DNA of 64,000 nucleotides from JAWKZG01 sp041396125 (lineage in GTDB: Bacteria; Pseudomonadota; Gammaproteobacteria; Competibacterales; Competibacteraceae): assembly GCA_041396125.1 (NCBI GenBank), contig JAWKZG010000001.1, positions 248,001-312,000 on the forward strand. The letters run 5' to 3'. The first letter of the stretch is position 1. Each line of letters starts with the position of its first letter. Both the position numbers and the translations under genes were made by a program. The notes beneath the pieces were generated by a model. That model searched no databases. It was not told the DNA's origin and worked only from the letters and a program-made list of their open reading frames with translations. Of the stretch, positions 52,602-61,805 are shown piece by piece.

Positions 52602-53492
52602 CTATCCCGCCTTTCGTAGCTTGTGCTCACGCAGTGCGATATAAAAAACACTGGTAAAAATAACCACTGCACCGAGCACAGTCCAGTTGTCTATCGTTTC
52701 AGCAAACAACAGATAGCCCAGCAGCGCAGCCCAGATCAGTTTGGTGAAATCCAGCGGCAGCACGACTGTGACGTCAGCTACCCGAAACGCTTGCGCCATG
52801 GCTAATTGGCCCAGTGTACCAATGACTGCACCAGCGCCGAGCAACGCCAATTGCTGCCAGCTTGGCCAGGTCCAGACAAACAGCGCTGGCAACAGTGCCA
52901 GCGGGGTCATCAGCAAGCCCATATACACCGTAATCGTCAGTGCCGATTCGGTGCGCGAAAGTATTTTGATGACCACCATGGTGAAGCCCCAGAACCCGGC
53001 AGCTAGCAGCACCAGTAAAGCCCCGCCCTCAATGGTTTGGACACCAGGCCGAATGATGAGCAGTGCGCCGATAAACCCCACGATCAGCGCGATCCAGCGC
53101 CGCAAACGTACCGTTTCACCCAGTAATAGTGCAGCCAGCAGGGTCGCGAACAAGGGAGCAGTAAAGCCCAGCGCCTGTACCTGTGCTAGCGGGATCAATC
53201 CCACTGCCGTAAAAAAGCACAGCATGGCGCTGACATTGGTGCTGGCACGCAGCAAGTGCAACCAGGGTCGGCGGGTACGAATAGCGCTGAAGCCGTGCAG
53301 CATGAACCAGGGCAGCAAAGTAATCAGAGCAAAAAAATTACGGAAAAACGCGAGTTCAAAAGGATGTACATCGTTGCTGAGCGTGCGCACAGTAATCAAT
53401 AAGACCGCTTCGCCCAAGGTTGAGAACAGCATCAGAATAATGCCATTGGTGATCGAGGTCTGACCGTCGAATAATCGCTGAAGAAAAGACAA
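52602..53492 (-). CDS. EamA-type (DMT superfamily) permease
   Basis: A 296-residue inner-membrane protein with ten predicted helices in two EamA repeats of five. The repeat landmarks are PFELAFFRNFFALITLLPW in the first and ALAQ-like TLGQLAMAQAFRVADVTVVLPLDF in the second. DMT permeases export or import metabolites; the substrate cannot be inferred. Its start is 41 bp downstream of the deformylase stop on the same strand. The antisense strand holds a long open frame that I consider a shadow. Confidence 0.88.
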   Translation of the reverse strand: MSFLQRLFDGQTSITNGIILMLFSTLGEAVLLITVRTLSNDVHPFELAFFRNFFALITLLPWFMLHGFSAIRTRRPWLHLLRASTNVSAMLCFFTAVGLIPLAQVQALGFTAPLFATLLAALLLGETVRLRRWIALIVGFIGALLIIRPGVQTIEGGALLVLLAAGFWGFTMVVIKILSRTESALTITVYMGLLMTPLALLPALFVWTWPSWQQLALLGAGAVIGTLGQLAMAQAFRVADVTVVLPLDFTKLIWAALLGYLLFAETIDNWTVLGAVVIFTSVFYIALREHKLRKAG

Positions 53493-53533
53493 AGGCGTGC
53501 CTTGATGTGTATTCGCAGAGAAGCATATGGGTT

Positions 53534-54130
53534 TTATCCGGCATCCAGGCCGAGCTCACTGAGTACTTGTGAGATGGGCTGATCAGCCCAGTAGCGTTGA
53601 TAATTTTCTACGTTCATGAATGAGCGACTGAGCATGCAGTCCAGGCATAATTTACCGTGCAGATGATCGATTTCATGTTGCAAAATGCGGGCATACCAAC
53701 CACTGGCATCGATAACCACCGGTTGCGCCTGTTCGTTCAGGCATTCGACCCGTACAGCCTGCGCCCGCGGTGTCAGTGCCACAAAACCGGCTACACTGAG
53801 GCAGCCTTCGAAAAAAAGTCGGGGGCTGGGGTCAGTAATGGTCAGGCGGGGGTTGATAATGACATGAAACGGCACTGGCTGTCGCTCGCGTTCGGCCAGA
53901 ACTGCAGGCGATAAACCAGCCATCAGTTCAGCCCGGTCTTCTATGACTGCCAGTTGCAGCGATTCGCCTACCTGAGGTGCGGCCAGGCCTACGCCGGGTG
54001 CATCGCGCATCGTTTCGCGCATCAGCTCGATTAATAACTGTGTGCGGGCCGCACGGATCGTACTGACATCAAGCGGTTCAGCCTGCTGGCGTAATACTGT
54101 GTGACCGGTCTGGAAAATTTTTAACCGCAT
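53534..54130 (-). CDS. def: Peptide deformylase
   Basis: Removes the formyl group from nascent peptides, with a metal held by Cys and two His. All three motifs are present: GVGLAAPQVG (about 46-55), EGCLSV with Cys110, and HEIDH with His152, Glu153 and His156. At 198 residues it is longer than the usual ~170. Its neighbours are not the usual fmt/dprA, so it may be a second copy. It follows the DUF3482 gene by 2 bp, probably co-transcribed. Confidence 0.94.
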   Translation of the reverse strand: MRLKIFQTGHTVLRQQAEPLDVSTIRAARTQLLIELMRETMRDAPGVGLAAPQVGESLQLAVIEDRAELMAGLSPAVLAERERQPVPFHVIINPRLTITDPSPRLFFEGCLSVAGFVALTPRAQAVRVECLNEQAQPVVIDASGWYARILQHEIDHLHGKLCLDCMLSRSFMNVENYQRYWADQPISQVLSELGLDAG

Positions 54131-54132
54131 CG

Positions 54133-55551
54133 TTACTCTCCCAATACTGCGCTCAGGGTTTTGGTCAGTTCCGCCTTAGCTGCCTCCCGCGCAGGCGTGG
54201 CCTCGCTGCGTAACAGCGAGGTGCCATTAAGCTGGGCGCCCAATTGCGACCAGTCTGGATACAGGCGAGCAGTCTGCAAGGCTTCGGGCAGTTGATTACG
54301 CAGCATGGAATGCAGGCGGTTGAGCTGGCTTGGTTGCAGCCGAACCGGTTTAGGATCGGCGTGCCCGCGCCGTAATAAAGCCTGCGTCAGTGCCAGCTGA
54401 CGTGCGGCCAACAGAGACAGTGCCGTATTACTGATGCGCAACTCGCCGATGCCACGAACTTTATTCAGCAGTCTTATACCCTGCGAGCGGACGTTGAACA
54501 AAGCCCCCAGACTGGCACCGGTAGCTGTACCAACACCCAGTGACAGACCGCCCAGCATGAGATCGAATGCCATACCGGCAGCGGCCCCGGTTGCTGCCCC
54601 ACTGCCGCTGCGTACGCCGAGTTTTTTCAGCGAGCTTAAAGAAACGGGTAAACCGCCGGTTTCCGGGCTTTCCGGTAAAAGGTCTTCAGGAACATAATCT
54701 TCGCTGCGAAAGCCGTGCAGGCGCAACAGCTCTTTGGCACAACGCCATTCCCGCTCGCGTACAGCCTGGCCAAATTCGTCGGCGCGCTGAACATGCTCGG
54801 CGCTATTTTTTAGTACGATATTGACCGTGCACGCGGCTACATCCAACAGCATATCGGCGATCAGATCCAGCGCGATCTGGCGTAATCGCACGCGTTGCCG
54901 TTCCAGCTCCTGCATGGCTTCGCTCAGAGGCTCGTAAAGCTCATCATGTAGAGCCCGCATTTTTTCGAATAATTTCCGTTCGGCCATAGCATCGATGACC
55001 AGGGGGTTGAAGCTCAGACTGGCATGCAAGCCGTTATGGGCCAGGTGATCCTGCCAGAGCTTGGTTTTGGCATCCAGGCTATCGACGAAATTGAGCAGCG
55101 GGATAATGGGTTTGGCGCAGCGAATCAGCAGCGTCAGTTCATCGCGGTATTTCCCGAGTACCCGGTCACGGACATCAATCACATAGAGCACGATAGCGCA
55201 GGCGAGGACCTGGCGCAGGGATTTGGCTTCCTGGGCGAAACGACCTTGGGCGTTTGGGCTATCCAGAAACGCAGTGATCAGCTCCACCCAATTGCCTGCA
55301 CCTTGCTGGTGTGCAGTTTCCAGGCTTTCCAGCAGACTGATCGAGTCTTCCAGTCCGGGGGTATCGTAAAATTCGATCAGTGGCTGACCGTTGATCATCA
55401 GCGCAGCACCTTCCACGTGACGGGTAGTGCTGGGACGATTGGCTATGGCCCCAAAACTGGCATCCCGGGTCAGAGTGCGCAGCAATGAGGTTTTGCCGGT
55501 ATTTGTATGACCAACCACGGCAACCCGGATAGGGGTGGGCAGTTTGCTCAT
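54133..55551 (-). CDS. DUF3482 GTPase-like protein
   Basis: A 472-residue protein with an N-terminal Era/TrmE-like G domain and a C-terminal helical DUF3482 region. G1 is GHTNTGKTSLLR, G3 is DTPGLED, and a degenerate G4 (LLNFVDS) replaces NKxD. Gly/Ala-rich hydrophobic stretches (about residues 320-355) could insert in membranes. The pair DUF2868-DUF3482 recurs in gammaproteobacteria; its function is unknown. It overlaps the DUF2868 gene by 4 bp. Confidence 0.88.
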   Translation of the reverse strand: MSKLPTPIRVAVVGHTNTGKTSLLRTLTRDASFGAIANRPSTTRHVEGAALMINGQPLIEFYDTPGLEDSISLLESLETAHQQGAGNWVELITAFLDSPNAQGRFAQEAKSLRQVLACAIVLYVIDVRDRVLGKYRDELTLLIRCAKPIIPLLNFVDSLDAKTKLWQDHLAHNGLHASLSFNPLVIDAMAERKLFEKMRALHDELYEPLSEAMQELERQRVRLRQIALDLIADMLLDVAACTVNIVLKNSAEHVQRADEFGQAVREREWRCAKELLRLHGFRSEDYVPEDLLPESPETGGLPVSLSSLKKLGVRSGSGAATGAAAGMAFDLMLGGLSLGVGTATGASLGALFNVRSQGIRLLNKVRGIGELRISNTALSLLAARQLALTQALLRRGHADPKPVRLQPSQLNRLHSMLRNQLPEALQTARLYPDWSQLGAQLNGTSLLRSEATPAREAAKAELTKTLSAVLGE

Positions 55552-57692
55552 GCGGTGTCCTTGGCCAATGCTTGTTCCAGACGGGCTTCGACGGTTGTCA
55601 GCCAGGCTTGCACGGCCTGTGTGTCCGGCAACTCGGGCGTGCTCGTATCCAATGTTTGATCCAGTATGTGAGTAATAGCAGTTTCCTCCCGGCCTTGCAG
55701 GCTGAGCACCAGTGCAAACAGCGCAGCGGCACTGACCGGTTCAAAGAGATCCAGCTGCTGGGTCGGCGCGGTCGCTGGTGTCCAGTTGATGCCAAGAGCG
55801 GCCAGCGCACCACCCAGCAGACTCCATAATGGCAGCGCTGCCAGTACTGCGGGATTGGTCAGCGTGGCGAGGGTAGCACAACCCAGGGCACCGGCCAGGG
55901 CACCAGCTACCAGCCAGCGCGGCTGGGTTTGCAAGCGCGCCGGCAAAAAGTTCTTGAAACGTTCTGCACTGCGCTGGAGCTCACCCTGAGCATCAAGACG
56001 CAAGGCTTCCGCGCTGGGAAAATGCAGTCGTTGTCGGGCCTCTTGTGCATTAAACAGTTTGCTGATAGCACGATGCAAAGCGTGCTGGGCGGCTTCATCA
56101 GGATAGCTGTGCCAGTTTTGGCTATGTTTTATGATCAGTTTGAAGGCTGCGGTCAGAGCGTCAGATCGGGTTGCGTCAAGCGGATTCCGGTCCGCGTTGG
56201 CCAGCCCCAGGGCTTCGCCCAATTGTTCGCGACTGATAGCCGTTAAATGATCGAGATCGACGGCCAGCACGGATTCTACGGCAATCCCTGCGCTGCTGGC
56301 CAGTGTCCGCCAATCGTCCAGGCGTTGTGCCAGGTCATCGCTGGAACCATGCTCCCGGGCGCGGATACGCATCCGCTGCCCTTCGCTGAGGGTCAGCAGT
56401 AGCGGCGCGTTTGTCTGCTGGCGTAGTTGACTTAAAAAGTTTTGACTGCTGCGATCCGGCGTTAGCGCCAGCGAACTGATGACCCAGATCAAGCGGGGCG
56501 GACGTTCGCTCTGCTGTAATCGAGTCAGCGCTCGTTGGCGGCTGCTGCGATCGTCCACCAAACCGAGATCCAGCCAGTCATCGTGCGCCAGTGGCGGCCA
56601 GCCACAGCCGGGCTGCTCGATTTCCAGGCCAAGCAGGGCGATCGGTCCCTGCTGGGGCGGCGATGGTAAGGGATCAGTTACTGGCTTGCTGGCGGTGGCG
56701 CTGTTGTCGTCGGGATCAACGACACCCAGTCGTTCCATTTGCGGCATCAGCTGTGCGCGCAGCCGGGCGTATTCCGGTCGTTCGACATCCAGCCGGAATT
56801 GCCGTAGGCGGCGCCGTCGCAGCCACCAGCACAAGAGTAGTAGCAGGGCGCGCGGCAGAATACCGTAAACCACCAGACTGCCTAGCAACAGACCCGACCA
56901 GGCGCTATCGGGGCGAAGTATTGGCGAGTCGCTGCCGGGCCATTGACTGGCTGCGATCTGGGCTGCATCCGGTGTGCTGAACCCCAGGAAGGAAGGCAAC
57001 TGCGCTAATGTGGTTGTGAGCTGGATATAGGTCTCGGCTGATAAAATAGTGGTTTGCCAGCCAAATTCATACTGCTGCACACTTAGCAACGCAACGCACA
57101 GCACTAGGCAGCCGAGCAGATAAGCCAGCCAGATGGCGTGGCTGAGTGCGCTCAGCAGCCAGGGGCCGCCTGCCGCCGGGCTGAATAACGCGGTACTGGC
57201 CTGAGCGGTTGCGATATGGATTTTATCCGGATGCCAGCGTTGCAGCAGGCGGCGTCCCAAACCGTGCAATAATCCGCCTAATGAGCCGTTACCGAGGGCC
57301 TTGGGTCGAATGCAGATCAGCACTAGCCACAGTACCAGGGTGAGCACTGGCAGCGCCATCAGGCTGCCCAGTACCCAATAAAAATTAAGTGGTTCGGCGG
57401 TGCTGACTTGCAGGGTCAGGCGGGCCGCCGCCGCACCGGCCAGCGTTGCCAGCACAATACCGCCGCCCAGACAGACCGCTGTCAAACTGCGCAGTTGTTG
57501 TAAGGCGCTGCGCAATGCCTGACTTGGTGCCAGCGCCAGTGCGCGTTGCATCACGCGCTGCTCGAAATCGCCGCCGCCGGCCCGTGCTTGGTCATTGGCG
57601 GTCTGGTCATCCAGCGGCGTTTCCGACAGCGTCTCGAAATGACGCATCGCTTCGGTAAGCAGACGTTGTTCTAGAGGTGTGGGATTGTTCAT
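55548..57692 (-). CDS. DUF2868 membrane protein
   Basis: A large membrane protein, about 714 residues from the ATG at 57692 (MNNPTPLEQRLLTEAM); the frame is open to 57728. The N-terminal half has two to four transmembrane helices (starting about 80 and 115), and the C-terminal half includes a cytoplasmic domain with LIWVISSLALTPDRSS and two further hydrophobic segments. The family (DUF2868) is always next to DUF3482, and the 4-bp overlap implies coupled translation of a membrane partner and a G-protein. No mechanism is known. Confidence 0.87.
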   Translation of the reverse strand: MNNPTPLEQRLLTEAMRHFETLSETPLDDQTANDQARAGGGDFEQRVMQRALALAPSQALRSALQQLRSLTAVCLGGGIVLATLAGAAAARLTLQVSTAEPLNFYWVLGSLMALPVLTLVLWLVLICIRPKALGNGSLGGLLHGLGRRLLQRWHPDKIHIATAQASTALFSPAAGGPWLLSALSHAIWLAYLLGCLVLCVALLSVQQYEFGWQTTILSAETYIQLTTTLAQLPSFLGFSTPDAAQIAASQWPGSDSPILRPDSAWSGLLLGSLVVYGILPRALLLLLCWWLRRRRLRQFRLDVERPEYARLRAQLMPQMERLGVVDPDDNSATASKPVTDPLPSPPQQGPIALLGLEIEQPGCGWPPLAHDDWLDLGLVDDRSSRQRALTRLQQSERPPRLIWVISSLALTPDRSSQNFLSQLRQQTNAPLLLTLSEGQRMRIRAREHGSSDDLAQRLDDWRTLASSAGIAVESVLAVDLDHLTAISREQLGEALGLANADRNPLDATRSDALTAAFKLIIKHSQNWHSYPDEAAQHALHRAISKLFNAQEARQRLHFPSAEALRLDAQGELQRSAERFKNFLPARLQTQPRWLVAGALAGALGCATLATLTNPAVLAALPLWSLLGGALAALGINWTPATAPTQQLDLFEPVSAAALFALVLSLQGREETAITHILDQTLDTSTPELPDTQAVQAWLTTVEARLEQALAKDTA

Positions 57693-57810
57693 GCGGGAGT
57701 CTGGATTCCTGCTGCCACTAAGGACCATCGGTTGATCGGTTTATCGGCGCGTTATGCTATCGTACATTGCGTCGGTGATTGAAGCGGAAATGCTACGGAG
57801 CGATAAGAAT

Positions 57811-58620
57811 ATGCCACAGTTAAGTTTAAGCGAAGGTAATACGATTTTTTATGACTATACCCCGCCCAGTACCGGAGAAGGGGTAACATTTGTCTTTTAT
57901 AATGCCTTAACCGGTGATGAGAGCATGTGGTTGAGCGAGATTGCTCCCGCTTTGCAGCAGGCGGGACACGGTACACTGGTATGGAATTTTCGTGGCCAGG
58001 CTAATAGCCCGTTTACCCCCGGCCTGGCACTGGATGACTTGCTGATTGTTGCCGATGCCGGGCGGTTACTGCTTGAGCTCAAGCCGCCACGTTGTGTACT
58101 GGTCGGTTTATCTATCGGCGGTTTGTTCGCTGCACGGACTTATCTGGCCGGCTGGCCGGCAGCGGGGATGGTATTGATTAATACCCTGCGTCGCCCTGGT
58201 CCGCGTCTGGCTTGGTTGAATGATGCGGCTTTACGTTGTGCCGAAGTTGGCGGTTTGGAACTTATCAAGGATTTGTTTGGCGCGTTGATTTTCAACGAAG
58301 AATGGCTGGCACAAAATCGCGTGAATGCTTTCAAGGATACGCCTTACACGCCGCTGACACCGGAGCACGGCCATTACCGTCTGCTCAGTGATTGTCGCAG
58401 CGCCGATTGGGATGTCCCCTACGAACAGCTTGATCTGCCAGTATTGGTGTTAACTGGTTTGCAGGATGATATGTTTTTAAATCCGGTTGATGTTGCAACT
58501 TATGCGGCACGATTACCGCAGGCGCAGCGCTTGGACCTGGCTGATGCCGGGCATATGGTGCCGGTAGAACAACCTCAGGCGTTCATTCAGGCTTTGCTGG
58601 ATTTCACCCGTTCGTTATGA
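57811..58620 (+). CDS. Alpha/beta hydrolase
   Basis: About 269 residues from the ATG at 57811 (GGAG upstream); the frame is open from 57754. The alpha/beta fold is recognised by the nucleophile elbow VGLSIGG, the oxyanion region FVFYNALTGDE, and the C-terminal LVLTGLQDDMFL and DAGHMVPVEQP with the catalytic Asp and His. Substrate unknown. It is divergent from the DUF2868 gene. Confidence 0.85.
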   Translation: MPQLSLSEGNTIFYDYTPPSTGEGVTFVFYNALTGDESMWLSEIAPALQQAGHGTLVWNFRGQANSPFTPGLALDDLLIVADAGRLLLELKPPRCVLVGLSIGGLFAARTYLAGWPAAGMVLINTLRRPGPRLAWLNDAALRCAEVGGLELIKDLFGALIFNEEWLAQNRVNAFKDTPYTPLTPEHGHYRLLSDCRSADWDVPYEQLDLPVLVLTGLQDDMFLNPVDVATYAARLPQAQRLDLADAGHMVPVEQPQAFIQALLDFTRSL

Positions 58621-58695
58621 TGGCTGGCAGGTCGCCAAACGTGCGATAACTTGCTACTGTTATAACCCAATATCAACTCCAGAAGACCGAGGATA

Positions 58696-59351
58696 ATGAC
58701 CTTTATGGCGTCCGATCAGACTCCACTAAGCCGGTTCCCAGTACCTGAACTGGACGCAATGCCGGATGATGTGCGTGCGCGCATTCTGGCTGTGCAGGAG
58801 AAGGCCGGCTTTATCCCTAATGTATTTACTGTGCTGGCCCACCGGCCGGACGAGTTCCGGGCTTTTTTTGCTTACCATGATGCCTTGATGGAAAAAGAGG
58901 GCGGGCTTAGTAAAGCCGAGCGGGAAATGATTGTCGTGGCAACCAGCGCGGCCAATGATTGCCAGTATTGTGTAGTGGCACACGGTGCACTGGTGCGTAT
59001 TTACAGCAAAAATCCGCGCCTGGCGGATCAGCTGGCAGTGAATTATCGTGGCGCTGAGATCAGCCCGCGTCAGCGCGCGATGCTGGATTTTGCATTGCGG
59101 GTAGCACGCAACCGGGTCTTATCGAAGAAACCGATTTCGCGCCTCTGCGGGCACTTGGTTTCAGCGATGAGGACATCTGGGATATTGGTGCGATTGCCGC
59201 ATTTTTTGGTATGTCCAACCGCTTGGCGGCACTGACGGGAATGTGGGCAAATCACGAATTTTATTTGCTTGGGCGGGTGCCAAAGCAACAATCTGGGTCG
59301 GCCTCCAAGCCGTCACCCAGTTCCGGTAAAAAGAAATCCGGCAAGAAATAG
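58696..59351 (+). CDS. AhpD-like peroxidase-related protein, one frameshift
   Basis: A carboxymuconolactone-decarboxylase/AhpD family protein of about 218 residues. The redox motif is NDCQYCVVAHGAL (CxxC followed by His). The first frame stops at 59235, but after FALRVARN the family sequence continues in another frame (LGFSDEDIWDIGAIAAFFG, NRLAALTG) to a stop at 59351. Adding one C or G near 59111-59116 restores it, making 219 codons. The C-terminus is Lys/Ser-rich. gcvH follows 45 bp downstream. Confidence 0.85.
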
Positions 59352-59396
59352 CGAGCCGGGGCGAGCAATAGTGATTGAACGGGAGGGCGTAATACC

Positions 59397-59783
59397 ATGA
59401 GTTCTATTCCAAGCGATTTGAGATATGCGGCCAGCCACGAATGGGCGCGCGCGAACGGCGATGGCACGGTGACTGTTGGAATTTCCGATCATGCCCAGGG
59501 GCAGTTGGGTGATCTGGTCTACGTGGAAGTGCCGGAAATCGGTCGTACTGTTGATGCTGCTGAAAACTGCGCCGTAGTGGAGTCGGTTAAAGCGGCGTCT
59601 GATGTCTACAGTCCGGTTGCTGGTGAAGTTGTCGCAGTCAACGAGGAACTGGCTGATTCGCCTGAACTGGTCAATAACGATGCGTATGGCGATGGCTGGT
59701 TATTCAAACTTAAAACCGATGATGATTTGAGCGGATTGATGGATGCAGCTGCCTATGAGCAGGCGATAGCAGGTGAAGAATAA
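59397..59783 (+). CDS. gcvH: Glycine cleavage system H protein
   Basis: The lipoyl carrier of the glycine cleavage complex. The lipoylation site is Lys65 in VVESVKAASDVYSP, and N-terminal HEWARANGDGTVTVGIS matches the family. Length 128 residues is standard. It stands apart from gcvT and gcvP, which are not in the window. It could be an isolated copy or could serve other lipoyl-dependent steps. Confidence 0.95.
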   Translation: MSSIPSDLRYAASHEWARANGDGTVTVGISDHAQGQLGDLVYVEVPEIGRTVDAAENCAVVESVKAASDVYSPVAGEVVAVNEELADSPELVNNDAYGDGWLFKLKTDDDLSGLMDAAAYEQAIAGEE

Positions 59784-59857
59784 GCACCTGATTTTATCCG
59801 CTTGATCCGTCAGCGCAGACATGACTAACTCAAACAACTAGCAAAGGACATCCTTAC

Positions 59858-60355
59858 ATGACAACTGTGACCTTAAAGGGAAATCCGTTCAATATCAGCG
59901 GTGATCTGCCTGCAGTAGGCAGTCAAGCCCCCGATTTTACCCTTACCAAAGGCGATTTGAGCGATGTTAGTCTGGCTTCATTTGCCGGCAAAAAGAAACT
60001 GATCAGCATCGTGCCGAGTCTGGATACGCCGGTTTGTCAGGTGTCGACACAGAAGTTCAACGAATATGCCAAGAGCCATACCGATACGGTGGTGCTGATT
60101 GTGTCAGCAGATTTACCGTTCGCTCAGGGACGTTTCTGCACCGGTGAGAAACTCGACAATGTGGTGCCACTGTCGCTTATGCACTCACGTGATTTTGCTA
60201 CGGATTACGGCGTATTGCTGACTGATGGACCTTTAGCAGGTATCACTGCCCGTGCCGTGCTGGTGCTGGATGAAAACAATACGGTGCGGTATAGCCAGCT
60301 GGTCAGCGAAATTGCTGAAGAGCCTGATTATCAGGCTGCTCTGGCTGCTCTGTAA
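59858..60355 (+). CDS. tpx: Thiol peroxidase
   Basis: A 2-Cys peroxiredoxin that reduces hydroperoxides with thioredoxin. The peroxidatic Cys60 is in PSLDTPVCQVST and the resolving Cys94 in GRFCTGE. At 165 residues it matches E. coli Tpx. AAAGGA precedes the ATG. It sits near gcvH and an AhpD-like gene, a small group with redox roles. Confidence 0.96.
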   Translation: MTTVTLKGNPFNISGDLPAVGSQAPDFTLTKGDLSDVSLASFAGKKKLISIVPSLDTPVCQVSTQKFNEYAKSHTDTVVLIVSADLPFAQGRFCTGEKLDNVVPLSLMHSRDFATDYGVLLTDGPLAGITARAVLVLDENNTVRYSQLVSEIAEEPDYQAALAAL

Positions 60356-60391
60356 GTTTAGTATTTTTTTTATTTCTGGAGTCTCGGCCAG

Positions 60392-60754
60392 ATGGCAAAG
60401 CAGGCGCAGCGCGGGTTGCGCCGTTTGTTTGGTGCTGCGGGGTATTCCTGGTCGGGATTACGCAGCTGCTGGAGCAACGAAGAAGCGTTCCGGCAAGAGG
60501 TCATTATATGTTTGATAGGTGTGCCGCTGGCATTATGGCTTGGAGAGAGTGGCACTGAGCGTGCCTTGATGATTACCAGCCTGATCGTGTTATTGATTGT
60601 TGAGCTTTTGAATTCGGCGGTGGAATGCGTCGTGGATCGGGTCGGTCTGGAGCGCCATGAGCTATCCAAGCAGGCGAAGGATATTGCTTCAGCGGCAGTG
60701 CTCCTGGCCCTATTGCAAGTGCCTATGGTTTGGTTGCTGGTATTGCTAGACTAG
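60392..60754 (+). CDS. dgkA: Diacylglycerol kinase
   Basis: A trimeric inner-membrane enzyme that phosphorylates diacylglycerol released during membrane-derived glycan synthesis. The 120-residue protein has three helices and the family core AFRQEVIICLIGVPLAL and VLLIVELLNSAVECVVDRVG, which carries the catalytic Glu and Asn residues. It lies 36 bp after tpx. Confidence 0.95.
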   Translation: MAKQAQRGLRRLFGAAGYSWSGLRSCWSNEEAFRQEVIICLIGVPLALWLGESGTERALMITSLIVLLIVELLNSAVECVVDRVGLERHELSKQAKDIASAAVLLALLQVPMVWLLVLLD

Positions 60755-60789
60755 CGCGCTCTTAATACAACGGAACAGACTTAATTATC

Positions 60790-61723
60790 GTGAAAGCTTT
60801 AATCTGCGGATCGCTGGCCTTCGATGTCATTATGGTATTCGAAGATCGTTTTAAAAATCATATCCTGCCCGACAAAGTCCATATGCTGAGCGTTTCCTTC
60901 GTAGTGCCAAAGCTGCGTCGTGAGTTTGGCGGATGTGCCGGCAATATCGCTTACAATCTGGGTATGCTGGGTGGAACCGGCAATATCCTGGCAACGGTTG
61001 GTGAGGACTTCGGGCCTTATTTCGAATGGATGGCGCGTCATAATATCAGTCGTGATTATGTGCACATTGTGCCGGAAACCTATACTGCGCAATGCTATAT
61101 CACCACCGATCTGGACGATAATCAGATTAATGCATTTCATCCCGGCGCGATGGATCAGTCTGGCTGCTGGATGTTCAACCGAGGCCGGTTTTACGCTGGG
61201 TTTGATTTCGCCTGATAATCCCGAGGGTATCAAAAAGCATGCCAATCAGTTTGCCGAGGCTGGCATCCCGTTTATTTTTGATCCGGGGCAGGCGATCACG
61301 CGCTTCAAGGGCGAAGAGCTTTTGACGTTGATTGAGCAGGCGACCTATCTGGCGGTCAATGATTACGAATGCCAGCTGGTGCAACATTACACCGGGCTTT
61401 CCACCGAGCAGCTTACGGAACGTCTGGACGCGCTAATTGTCACTCGCGGCAGTGAAGGGTCGTATATTGTCAGTGGTAGTGGGGAGATCACTATTCCTGC
61501 GGCTGAACCGCAGCAGGTTGTTGATCCCACCGGTTGCGGCGATGCCTATCGAGCCGGCCTGTTATACGGTTTGATGCAAGGCTTTGACTGGGAAACGACC
61601 GGTCGAATCGCATCCCTGGCTGGAACCTATAAGGTTGAGGTCGCAGGCACGCAGAATCATAGCTATGATTCTGCCGAGTTTCGCGCTCGCTTCAAGGACA
61701 GTTTTGGTTATTCGTTTGAGTAA
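60790..61723 (+). CDS. PfkB family kinase, adenosine-kinase-like, one frameshift
   Basis: A ribokinase/PfkB-fold sugar or nucleoside kinase. The N-terminal region begins at GTG 60790 with KALICGSLAFDVIM, then FGGCAGNIAYNLGMLGG and AFHPGAM. The first frame stops at 61215. The second frame resumes with LGLISPDNPEGIKKHA and reaches VVDPTGCGDAYRAGLLYGL, which carries the catalytic base (GxGD region), ending at 61723. One extra base (or two missing) lies near 61157-61190. Reconstructed length is about 310 residues. The substrate is probably adenosine by resemblance but not proven. Follows dgkA by 35 bp. Confidence 0.83.
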
Positions 61724-61805
61724 TCAGACGGCATCATAAAGTTATATCGGTACGGTTTGGTTTATTGGTGAAGCTGCGCGGCTGAACAGTTGCTTTGCGC
61801 CGTTG

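Noticed and set aside
52741..53463. 240-codon plus-strand ORF antisense to the EamA permease
   Set aside because: It lies wholly within the permease, has Ser/Arg-rich composition and no recognisable domain; it is a shadow.
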